Shown: in pieces, positions 35,545 through 44,293 of the stretch | Layout of the letters: every line of letters begins with the position of its first letter | How positions within the stretch are numbered: the first letter of the stretch is position 1 | DNA from: JBBQZU01 sp038207425 | GTDB taxonomy: Bacteria; Bacteroidota; Bacteroidia; Flavobacteriales_D; Cryomorphaceae | Length of the DNA: 64,000 bases | NCBI GenBank assembly: GCA_038207425.1 | Contig: JBBQZU010000003.1 | Span: 124,001-188,000, forward strand | Direction of reading: 5' to 3' | Notes under the pieces: generated by a model | What the model was told of the DNA's origin: nothing | What the model saw: only the letters and a program-made list of their open reading frames with translations | Databases searched by the model: none | Translations under genes and position numbers: made by a program

Positions 35545-35590
35545 TCAGACCTTTCGGCTCCAAGATCAAGAAGCCAAATCAACAGAATAG

Positions 35591-35626
35591 AAGCGCCACA
35601 ACTTATATAAGTGTGGCGCTTTTTAA
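35591..35626 (+). terminator. Terminator after the sigma/PKD operon
   Basis: AAGCGCCAC/GTGGCGCTT with an inner palindrome ACTTATATAAGT makes a long stem, followed by TTTTTAATTTT. It is 46 bases after the PKD gene stop. Confidence 0.85.
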
Positions 35627-36002
35627 TTTTAGATATCTGTCAAGAATTAAAATCTACTCTGGCAAGAATCGCGCTTATAAATTGGCATGCCTTTGATTCC
35701 TATATGATCAAATAGCATTTGAGAATTAATAAATTCGGTGAATACCGAGCATTCTATTTTACCCTCTCAAATATTCTATCAATAATACTAGCACAGATTA
35801 TTATACTGAGTTTGAGCACAACATTGGAACAAGTAAAATTGATGTCAAACCCATACTTAAATTGTTGAAATCTCAAGGGCAACTTAATAGGATACCACGC
35901 GTCATAAGGCTATAAATAAACCAAAGTTTGAATGAGGCAATGCAGGGTAGTATTTCTATCTTTGTCCGTTGTCGTATTTTGAAAGATCATTTTTTAACCA
36001 CC
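35627..36002. other. Gene-free AT-rich region before the giant gene
   Basis: About 375 bases without a supported gene on either strand. The right end holds the promoter box of the giant surface protein gene (35957-35964). In the remainder, about 35640-35920, I see no repeat, RNA gene or clear hairpin. Confidence 0.5.
35957..35964 (+). promoter_or_regulatory. Promoter of the surface protein cluster (-7 box)
   Basis: TATCTTTG is an exact TAnnTTTG element 38 bases before the ATG at 36003. A TTTG at 35927-35930 is 26 bases upstream, longer than usual. The position also argues against the longer frame beginning with TTG at 35928. Confidence 0.6.
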
Positions 36003-39000
36003 ATGAGGAAACTTTACCAACTGTTTGTAGTTTTGTTGCTGTCGATTTTTGTACTGTGCGGCACCAATTCTGTTAATGCTCAACTATGCGTTCTTCAAAC
36101 CAACTGGACGTTTAACCCACCCATTCCACCTAGTGGCTCATATGATGCTGGCACCACGATACAAATCTGCGGCACCATTACCAATTACCTTACATCCGGA
36201 GCAAACTGGATTCATGGCATTGAATTTAACTTCCCGCCTGCATATGACATTTCATCCATTGTAGTTGTAAACGCACCCCAGCAATGTTCGGGAAACAATG
36301 GAATATGGATGTGGATGCCCAACACATTTCTTTGCCAAGGGCTCAACGTTGGCCCTGGTTTTTTCTATGATGTAAACAGCGGCGGACCTCAAGATGGAAA
36401 CCCGTGCAATAACTACGGAGATCCTTGCTTCGGAACAAACGCAAACTGGAGCTGGTGTTTGCAAGTAACATTGAGTGCCGCTTGCGGAGGCCCAGGCAAT
36501 CCATTGGATGGCTCATCCATTGTGCCTCAAATACAAGTTTGGGGTGATGGTGACACAGGAAGTTGGGGTCCAACAACCGGCCCGTGCAATGGAATTGGGG
36601 TTACAAACTCGCCGAATGTGACAATGAATGTAAACTGCTGCGATGCAGAGTCAGGAGTATCACCTGGTACTGTGCCCATCTGTCAAAATGGAATTGTAAA
36701 TCTTACAAGCTTGCTCTTGCCCCCTGTACAAACCACAAATGCTACTTGGAGTGGCCCAAATGGTCCTGTTCCAACAGGCACATTCAACCCTTTAAATCCG
36801 ATAGCGTCTCCTCCGGGAGTATATACATATTCAGCCACAGGCAGTAATGGCTGCATCAATACAACTTCGCTTACTATGGCCTATAATACGTTGGGAATCA
36901 TAGCATACCCGGCATATTGTTCTTTGGCCCCAGTGGCGTTGATGACCCTGCAGAATAATCCTAGCTATATCTTGCCACCTGGCGGAACCTGGACCAACCC
37001 CGCCGGGATTGTCATTCCCACTGGGATTTTAAACCCTAACTTACCACCCACCAATATACCAGGGCAGTATACGTATACTTATTTTAATTCAAACAATTGT
37101 CAAACCACGGCTATACTAAGCATCTCGCTTAACACGGGAGGTTCAAATGCAGGTTGTCCGACAACCATTGATGTCTGTTCTTTAGATCCTCCTTTTGTTT
37201 TACTAGATCAACTTGCCTGTGGCCCTGTTGCAGGAGGTCAGTGGCTGCACGTTTATGTAGGCCCTCCAAGTCCTGGATTTGTAGCTTATTACACCAATGC
37301 TCAAGGTATCGGCTTAACCATAAATCCTGCCAACCTTGCACAAAACAGCACTTTTACCTATGCGATAGGTGATCCACCATGTACCCCGTCTTTTGCTGAC
37401 CTCACTGTAAATATAAACTTTCCTGTAAACGCAGGTGTATTTACACAAGCCAACGTATGCGTTACAGATGCACCTTTCTGTTTGGAAACCCTACTAAACC
37501 CGGGTTCCAACGCAATTACACCTGGCCTTAACTGGGCAACGAATGCAGGGGTACCCCTAGCTAATTGCATATTTAATCCTGCGACCATTACAAACCCGCC
37601 ACAAACTATTCTTCTTAATTATTCAGGTGGTTTGGCCAATACCGGTTGCTTTGCATTTAACGTTCTCGAGCTTACAGTCCTTCCTGCCAATGCGAACGCT
37701 GGTGCCTCAACTACCATCACTGTTTGTGAAACCGATCCTGGCTTTCAACTATTTGACTTGCTCGATGTGCCAATCAATTCAGCTCAACCAGGAGGTATAT
37801 TCACTGGACCTGCGCCAAGTACAGCATTTTTTAATGGCTTTTTTATACCAGGCACAACGCTTCCCGGATTGTACACTTACACAGTAACTAGCACCTGCGA
37901 TACTGATCAGGCTACTGTAAATGTGACCGTACTACCCTTACCTATTGCCGGTACCAATGGAACGCTCAATATTTGCAGCAATGCTGGCAATGTAAATCTG
38001 TTCACTGGGCTTGGTGGTACTCCTGCTATCGGCGGAACATGGACATTATCCGGGGCTCCGGTTAGTAATATTGTAAATGGTGCCACTGTAACCAATGGTG
38101 CTGTATATACCTACCTAGTTGGTTCGGGCAATTGTTCTGCGAGCGCCACCGTAACGATTAACCTTACAATCGCTCCGTTTGCAGGAACTGCCACAGCGGT
38201 GCCACAGCTTTACTGTTCTACTGATCCGGCATTATCTCTGTTTACGTTGCTCGCCCCTCCTCCTAACGTGGTAAACGGAACATTCTGGGCAGGGCCAGGC
38301 TCTTACACCGGTGCCAATTTTAACCCTGCAAGCCCTCTTGCTGTTACCGGCAATTACACTTATACCATTCCAAATAATGGTTGTGGCACTGATAGTGAAA
38401 CAATATTTATTACTGTAGAAACCACGCCTAATGCAGGAAATAATGCAACAGCAACCTTGTGTCCCAATGCCACGGTACCAACGAATCTCTTCACACTTTT
38501 GGGTGGTGGGGTGACTACCGGAGGAACTTGGACGGCCCCACCTAGCGGACCTACCAACGGCATTTTTACACCCGGCTCGCCGGCGGGCACTTATACGTAT
38601 AGCGTTTCGTCGCCTTCAGGTCAATGTAACGACCAGGCAACAGTTACCGTTACGCTGCAAAATATACCAAGTGCTGGATCAAACGGAGCTATAACCGTTT
38701 GCAGCAATGCGACCCCCTTTCCACTGATTTCAGTGCTGGGTAGTACTCCTGCTCCACCAACTATTCCTACTCCAGCGGCGGCAAACTGGTTCAATCCGTC
38801 CAGCACCATTGTACCAGGTGCAGGTAATGCTCAATTTACTCCCGGCACCAGTCAAGCGGGTGTTTATACTTATATCATCCCAGTAGCGGGCTGTCCTGTG
38901 GTGAGTGCAACTGCAACAATTACCGTTGTTCCTCCACCTAATGCCGGCACAAACACCACCACCAATCTTTGCTCGAACTTAGGAAGTATTGACCTCACAA

Positions 39001-42000
39001 GTTATCTAAATGGAACACCCCAAACACCGGGCAACTGGTTTCAGGGCGCGACTCCTATAGCCAACCCATTTAATATTTCTGCACTTGGTGGCACCACTCA
39101 AGTATTCACTTATAATGTGAATAATGGTACGTGCTCATCTTCAAGCACATTGACAATCAATGTGCAAAATCCTCCAATTGCAGGTCCGGATGTAACGACT
39201 AATTTATGTGCTACGGGTGCAGCATTCAATTTGAATACCATATTGCATCCCACAGCACAAACTGGCGGTGCTTGGACTAATCCTGCTCCAGTTTCAGGTG
39301 GCACAATTATTTTAAATGCTGCCGCTTCGGGTGTTTACACCTATACTTTAGCAGGCACAGCCTGCGCATCGGATGTGGCTCTGTACACCTTGAATATTAC
39401 CAACCCAATTACCGCAACTGTAACTAGTACTTGTAATGCAGCGCAGACCGGATATACAGTAGAAATAGTAATAAGTGGAGGCAATGGTACGGGCACTGGG
39501 GGCTCTGGCACTGGAAACTATATCGTGAATGGTTTGGCCATAATGGGAAGCACATTTGTTTCTGCTTTGATCAACACACCAAATAACTTTAGCTTCAGCG
39601 TAGATGACACCGGGCCATGCCCAGCAATCACAGCAAGCGGCGCGGCGCCCATTTGTATTTGCCCTGCAACTGCAACCTTTTCCGGAGGTAATCAAAGCAT
39701 TTGTCTAGGTGGATCAATCGGTTTACCTGTTACCTTAACAGGATCGGGCAACTGGACATTAACGTACAATGATGGGACTGCCAATTCAACCGCAACATTA
39801 AACGCGAGTGGGCAAACAATTAATGTTTCACCAACCGTTACTACCATTTACACTTTGGTAAGCTTGGCTGACGCTAACTGCACAAGTCCGGCATCAGGCT
39901 CTGTTACTGTTACAGTCGTAAACCCACCAAATGCAGGACCTGATGTAACGACGAACCTATGCACTACAGGAGCAAATCTTGTGTTGAATACAATTCTTAA
40001 TGCCAGTGCCCAATTAGGAGGTACATGGGCCAACTCCGGGGGAACACCTGTAACTTCAATACCTGTTAGTGTTGCTTCGAGTGGGGCATATACCTACACC
40101 GTAGCCAGTGCACCTTGCCCTTCTGATGCAGCGCTTTATACTATTATCATCACTGATCCCATTTCTGTAACCGCTATTACCACTGCATGCAATCCTGCGC
40201 AAACCAACTATACGGTTAGTTTTAACATAACTGGAGGAACAGGATCCGGAACCTATAGTGTGAATGGAAATACAATTCCTGGAAGCGCATTTACTTCTGC
40301 CTTGTTGCCTTTAAGTAATTACTCGTTTAGCGTTGACGATCAAGGACCTTGCCCTGCTGTTGTGATAAATGGTGCAGCACCAAACTGCAGTTGCCCTGCA
40401 ACAGCTTCATTTTCTAGCGGCAACCAAACCATCTGCAACGGAAGTTCTGCTAGCCTTGTCATTAGCACTGCAGGTTCAGGACCGTGGCAATTGGTGTATA
40501 GTGCAAACGGTGTGAACCAGCCAACCGTAACCATCAACACCAGTGGAGGTACTATTACGGTGTCGCCAACTGTAAATACAACCTATGCGTTAATTAGTGT
40601 AAGTGATGTAAACTGTGCGGGTTCCGCTGCTGGATCACTCACTGTCAATGTTGTGAATTCACTTAACGCTGGACCTGATGTTACGTCAAATCTTTGTGCC
40701 ACAGGTGCCACGCTCATATTAAACAGCTTACTTAACCTTAGCGCTGATTTAGGAGGCACCTGGACAAACGCAGGAGGAAGTACCGTAACATCAATCCCTG
40801 TTACCGCCGCTTCAAGTGGAGTATATACCTACACTGTAACCAGCGCTCCTTGCCCATCTGATTTTGCGCTTTACACGATTAATATTACCACTCCTCTGGC
40901 GGTAACCGGCCTTACAGCGATATGCAATGCTGCACAGACAGGATATACTTTAAGCTTTACCATAACCGGAGGTGCTGGGGGAATCACTGTAACAAGTCCT
41001 GTCGGCCTGACAGGAACACTCGTGGGAAACACATTTACTTCAGCACTTATAAACACGGGAAATAATTATGCTTTCGATGTTAGTGATACCAGTATATGTG
41101 CCGACTTGCCAGTAAATGGTGTGTCGCCAAACTGCAATTGCAATGTAACAGGCTCAATAAGCGGTACAACAAATATTTGTTCCGGAAACTGCGCAACCAT
41201 CACTTTCAACCTTCAGGGAAGTGAGCCATTTGAAGTGGTTTACCAAAACAGCAATGACCCATTCAATCCGGTGCTTCTTACCGGTATATTTAATGGTCAC
41301 ACCATTACTGTATGTCCATCAGCAACGAGCACATATACCCTGCTAACAGTTACAGACAATAATTGCACAGGAGTAGTACAGGGAAATGCAGTAGTTGTAA
41401 CAGTAAATCCACCTGTAACTGTTTCCAATATTACAGAGACATGCAACGTATTGAACGAAAACTATACTGTTACATTCACCGTGACCGGAGGTGTACCTCC
41501 AATTGTAGTTACTGCAACAGGAGTCACACCGCCTGCAGGCAATTTCAATGCAGGAACAGGGCTTTATACCAGCGCGCCAATACCAACGGGAACTAACTAC
41601 TCGTTCAGCGTTTCCAATGGAGGGGCATGCCCGGCGGTAGTCGTTTCAGGCAGTTTCTCCTGCGGTTGTACAACAGATGCTGGCACAATCCAAACTACCC
41701 CAATAGTGGTTTGTACAAATGAAACTGCACAGGTTGTACCTACATCAGGACCAACCCTAGACGCAAACGACATATTTCAATACATTCTGCACAACGGAAG
41801 CTCCAATACTCTGGGCACCATACTGGCAACTTCAGCCACAGGCGCCTTTAACTTTGGTGGTGGGCTTGTAGCCGGACAGACTTACTTCATTACTGCCATT
41901 GCGGGAAACAGCAACGGACAAGGAGGCGTAAATCAGAACGACCCTTGTTTCTCTGCTTCACTCGGTGTATCAGTGGTATTCAATGCACTTCCCACAGCCA

Positions 42001-43826
42001 GCATTTCAGGTAATTCAACTTTATGCCCGGGATCGGTCGTTAACTTCAACGTGAATTTTACTGGTACCGGACCATGGGATTATTCCTATACGATAAATGG
42101 AAATGGTGCTACACTAGGAATCTCAGAGTCTAATAGCACTACCATTTCTGGAAACAGTCCAGGTGCTTATGTGATACAAACTGTAACCGACAACAATTGT
42201 GTAGGTACTGCTTCGGGAGTTGCCAATCTTAATAATTTCACTGCTCCTACAGCAATCATGACAGGTGATCCTAACGTATGCACCGGAAGTGGCGATGGAC
42301 CAGAGATTGCATTCACAGGACAGGGGCCCTGGACATTTACCTATGCACTTGATGGGGCCGTGCAAAACAACATTACTACTAGCTTCCCGACTTTTACTAT
42401 CCCTGCCCAGTCAAGTGGCTTGTATAGCATGGTATCTGTGCAGGATGCGAACTGCAGCGGTGCAGCCTCAGGCTTGCTAGCGGTGAATGTAATAGTAAAC
42501 CCAACAGCGCAAATTACAGGCGGCGGTACAGTATGCCAGGGAAATACAGCTTCATTTACCTTGCAGCTTACAGGCAATGGACCATTCAACGTATTATACA
42601 GCGTTGGTGGTGTGCCGCAATCGGTGCTCAATGGTGTAATGAATGGCCATACCTTCCAGTCGGGAGTTGCAGGCAATTACAATGTGATTACCGTAACCGA
42701 TCAAGTTTGTACCGGACAGGGAACTGGAGGCAATGCTCAATTACAGGTAAATCCATTGCCACACGGCGAAATTTTAACAAACAGCAATTTGCTTTGCACA
42801 GGGCAGGAGCTAAGTCTTACATTTAATATGGAAGGAACTCCACCGTACAATATCACTTATGTGATTGATGGAGATACCATAAGTTTGAACGGGGTACCAA
42901 ACAATTTCACTCAAATACTGTCACCAAATGCACCCGTGGTCGCTTCACTTATTTTTGTGCAGGATAGCTCAAATCCGTCGTGCGTATCAAACACACCGGC
43001 AAGTGCATTTGTACAGGTGGGAGAACTTCCTAATGCGCCGGTTCTTACAGATTATACAATTTGCTCAGGTTCTGAAGCATTGAGCATAGGTGCGCCACCT
43101 GTATCAGGTCTTTCATATTCTTGGAGCCCCACCACCGGACTTTCTGATGCTAATGTTTCGAGCCCCAGCATCCAGTTGGCAGTTGCAGGTGTAAATCCAC
43201 GCACTTTTATTTATACACTCACAACAACCAACGGAGAATGTGAAGCTATCGCTACTTCTGAGATCACCGTAGACCCCGGACCACGAGCAAATTTTAGTTT
43301 CTCTCCAAACCCGATTTCATCTATAGACCCTACAGTAAGGTTCCAAAATCTTAGTGATGCATCAGAAACAACAGGTTTCTACTGGGAGTTTGACATATTT
43401 GGCACTTCTATCCAGGAGAATCCAACCTTTAAATTCCCGGAAGGAATTGAAGCCACTTATACCGTAATCCTGAATGCTGTTGATTTACTAACCGGTTGCA
43501 GTGATACGCATACTAATCTTATAAAAGTAAGGCCAGAAATGCTCGTATTCGTACCCAATGCATTTACTCCTGATGGAGATGGTATAAATGATCTTTGGGG
43601 GCCTGTAATGGCAAACATTGATGAAAATGAATACCGACTTTCCGTTTTTGACCGAACAGGACGAATAATTTTCCAAACTTTGGATCCTGACAAAAAGTGG
43701 AACGGGTCAATTGATGGAGGTGATTTCTATGCGCAAAATGCGGTGTATGTTTGGCTGATTGAAACCAAGAACAAACTTACTTCTGATGAACTGGAATTTA
43801 GAGGCTTAGTGACAGTAATACGATAA
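36003..43826 (+). CDS. Giant repetitive surface protein with CHU_C (T9SS type B) domain
   Basis: A 2607-residue secreted protein starting MRKLYQLFVVLLLSIFVLCG, with signal cleavage after VNAQ. Order: unique Cys/Trp-rich N-terminal domain (about 28-215); a row of about 80-residue Ig-like modules (about 220-1060) of the form NAG....C....L..L....GG.W....G.YTY.V...C; three composite repeats of 245-251 residues (about 1060-1800); further modules with a GPW..(T/S)Y core and a V.D..C.G end (about 1990-2330, e.g. GTGPWDYSY, GQGPWTFTY, GNGPFNVLY); a PKD-like part near 2430; and a CHU_C gliding-associated domain at about 2515-2607 (FVPNAFTPDGDGINDLWGP ... YVWLIETKN). Such proteins are exported by T9SS and fixed to the surface as adhesins; a role in gliding is possible but not shown. 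No PorP/SprF-type partner gene follows. Confidence 0.9.
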   Translation: MRKLYQLFVVLLLSIFVLCGTNSVNAQLCVLQTNWTFNPPIPPSGSYDAGTTIQICGTITNYLTSGANWIHGIEFNFPPAYDISSIVVVNAPQQCSGNNGIWMWMPNTFLCQGLNVGPGFFYDVNSGGPQDGNPCNNYGDPCFGTNANWSWCLQVTLSAACGGPGNPLDGSSIVPQIQVWGDGDTGSWGPTTGPCNGIGVTNSPNVTMNVNCCDAESGVSPGTVPICQNGIVNLTSLLLPPVQTTNATWSGPNGPVPTGTFNPLNPIASPPGVYTYSATGSNGCINTTSLTMAYNTLGIIAYPAYCSLAPVALMTLQNNPSYILPPGGTWTNPAGIVIPTGILNPNLPPTNIPGQYTYTYFNSNNCQTTAILSISLNTGGSNAGCPTTIDVCSLDPPFVLLDQLACGPVAGGQWLHVYVGPPSPGFVAYYTNAQGIGLTINPANLAQNSTFTYAIGDPPCTPSFADLTVNINFPVNAGVFTQANVCVTDAPFCLETLLNPGSNAITPGLNWATNAGVPLANCIFNPATITNPPQTILLNYSGGLANTGCFAFNVLELTVLPANANAGASTTITVCETDPGFQLFDLLDVPINSAQPGGIFTGPAPSTAFFNGFFIPGTTLPGLYTYTVTSTCDTDQATVNVTVLPLPIAGTNGTLNICSNAGNVNLFTGLGGTPAIGGTWTLSGAPVSNIVNGATVTNGAVYTYLVGSGNCSASATVTINLTIAPFAGTATAVPQLYCSTDPALSLFTLLAPPPNVVNGTFWAGPGSYTGANFNPASPLAVTGNYTYTIPNNGCGTDSETIFITVETTPNAGNNATATLCPNATVPTNLFTLLGGGVTTGGTWTAPPSGPTNGIFTPGSPAGTYTYSVSSPSGQCNDQATVTVTLQNIPSAGSNGAITVCSNATPFPLISVLGSTPAPPTIPTPAAANWFNPSSTIVPGAGNAQFTPGTSQAGVYTYIIPVAGCPVVSATATITVVPPPNAGTNTTTNLCSNLGSIDLTSYLNGTPQTPGNWFQGATPIANPFNISALGGTTQVFTYNVNNGTCSSSSTLTINVQNPPIAGPDVTTNLCATGAAFNLNTILHPTAQTGGAWTNPAPVSGGTIILNAAASGVYTYTLAGTACASDVALYTLNITNPITATVTSTCNAAQTGYTVEIVISGGNGTGTGGSGTGNYIVNGLAIMGSTFVSALINTPNNFSFSVDDTGPCPAITASGAAPICICPATATFSGGNQSICLGGSIGLPVTLTGSGNWTLTYNDGTANSTATLNASGQTINVSPTVTTIYTLVSLADANCTSPASGSVTVTVVNPPNAGPDVTTNLCTTGANLVLNTILNASAQLGGTWANSGGTPVTSIPVSVASSGAYTYTVASAPCPSDAALYTIIITDPISVTAITTACNPAQTNYTVSFNITGGTGSGTYSVNGNTIPGSAFTSALLPLSNYSFSVDDQGPCPAVVINGAAPNCSCPATASFSSGNQTICNGSSASLVISTAGSGPWQLVYSANGVNQPTVTINTSGGTITVSPTVNTTYALISVSDVNCAGSAAGSLTVNVVNSLNAGPDVTSNLCATGATLILNSLLNLSADLGGTWTNAGGSTVTSIPVTAASSGVYTYTVTSAPCPSDFALYTINITTPLAVTGLTAICNAAQTGYTLSFTITGGAGGITVTSPVGLTGTLVGNTFTSALINTGNNYAFDVSDTSICADLPVNGVSPNCNCNVTGSISGTTNICSGNCATITFNLQGSEPFEVVYQNSNDPFNPVLLTGIFNGHTITVCPSATSTYTLLTVTDNNCTGVVQGNAVVVTVNPPVTVSNITETCNVLNENYTVTFTVTGGVPPIVVTATGVTPPAGNFNAGTGLYTSAPIPTGTNYSFSVSNGGACPAVVVSGSFSCGCTTDAGTIQTTPIVVCTNETAQVVPTSGPTLDANDIFQYILHNGSSNTLGTILATSATGAFNFGGGLVAGQTYFITAIAGNSNGQGGVNQNDPCFSASLGVSVVFNALPTASISGNSTLCPGSVVNFNVNFTGTGPWDYSYTINGNGATLGISESNSTTISGNSPGAYVIQTVTDNNCVGTASGVANLNNFTAPTAIMTGDPNVCTGSGDGPEIAFTGQGPWTFTYALDGAVQNNITTSFPTFTIPAQSSGLYSMVSVQDANCSGAASGLLAVNVIVNPTAQITGGGTVCQGNTASFTLQLTGNGPFNVLYSVGGVPQSVLNGVMNGHTFQSGVAGNYNVITVTDQVCTGQGTGGNAQLQVNPLPHGEILTNSNLLCTGQELSLTFNMEGTPPYNITYVIDGDTISLNGVPNNFTQILSPNAPVVASLIFVQDSSNPSCVSNTPASAFVQVGELPNAPVLTDYTICSGSEALSIGAPPVSGLSYSWSPTTGLSDANVSSPSIQLAVAGVNPRTFIYTLTTTNGECEAIATSEITVDPGPRANFSFSPNPISSIDPTVRFQNLSDASETTGFYWEFDIFGTSIQENPTFKFPEGIEATYTVILNAVDLLTGCSDTHTNLIKVRPEMLVFVPNAFTPDGDGINDLWGPVMANIDENEYRLSVFDRTGRIIFQTLDPDKKWNGSIDGGDFYAQNAVYVWLIETKNKLTSDELEFRGLVTVIR
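39180..41400 (+). repeat. Three composite 735-753-bp tandem repeats within the giant gene
   Basis: Copies begin at 39180, 39933 and 40668, with starts AGPDVTTNLCATG, AGPDVTTNLCTTG and AGPDVTSNLCATG. Each copy joins an AG module (GG.WTN ... YTYT...C.SD.ALYT), a Cys-rich SFSVDD-like module ending in CNC/CSC/CIC, and a module with an ATFSGGNQSIC-like start and a TYTLVS.AD.NC end. Protein identity between copies is high by eye at the starts and lower in the middle of copy 3. Repeat lengths are whole codons (251 and 245). Confidence 0.85.
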
Positions 43827-43846
43827 AGAATTTAGAACCTGCAGGA

Positions 43847-44290
43847 ATGAAACAAATCAAACTGGCTGCTTTGCTAATGCTTTCCCAGGGAATATGTATA
43901 GTTGCAATTGGCCAGGGTGATGCTGACCTTGCCGCATTAACTTCATTTTTGCCGCAAGGAAAATTGTCATACCTTCAAAACAATAACCCTGAACTGATAA
44001 GCGAAATGGCTTATATCAATAAGCACGGATATTATATCAGCGATATGGAAGGTCAAAAAGATATAAGCAACCTATCCGACGCGCTTTTGGTGCCGGCCAT
44101 GTATGAAGTTGCAAGCCCTCTTAGCGAGCACATAATTGTGTCAGGAAATTTAAATTTGCTTGCCTATCAATTTGACTTTCGTCATGAAGGTCATACCTAT
44201 TACAGGATTGGGCAAAGTGATAAAGTGCTTGTAATTATACCGCGCAAGCTGGCACAGGAAAATATGCGCAAAGAAACAATTACTGATTAA
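43847..44290 (+). CDS. Small secreted protein of unknown function
   Basis: A 147-residue protein with a signal peptide (MKQIKLAALLMLSQGICIVAIGQ, about 23). I do not recognise a family. The mature part has a SEMAYINKHGYYISDMEGQK stretch, a middle rich in Leu/Ser, and SFRHEGHTYYRIG-like beta-rich residues (YQFDFRHEGHTYYRIGQ) near 110-130; the C-terminus is basic (IPRKLAQENMRKE). No T9SS C-terminal domain, no lipoprotein cysteine after the signal. It lies 20 bases behind the giant gene and 3 bases before the next CHU_C gene, so it is surely in the same transcript. It may be a chaperone or envelope partner of one of the two large proteins. Confidence 0.8.
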   Translation: MKQIKLAALLMLSQGICIVAIGQGDADLAALTSFLPQGKLSYLQNNNPELISEMAYINKHGYYISDMEGQKDISNLSDALLVPAMYEVASPLSEHIIVSGNLNLLAYQFDFRHEGHTYYRIGQSDKVLVIIPRKLAQENMRKETITD

Positions 44291-44293
44291 AAA

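Noticed and set aside
35928..36002. Longer start of the giant surface protein (TTG at 35928)
   Set aside because: It would lie upstream of the -7 promoter box and would bury the signal peptide behind 25 residues.
39180..41400. Possible CRISPR or satellite array
   Set aside because: The repeats are 735-753 bases, diverged, in frame and without constant spacers; they are protein domain duplications.
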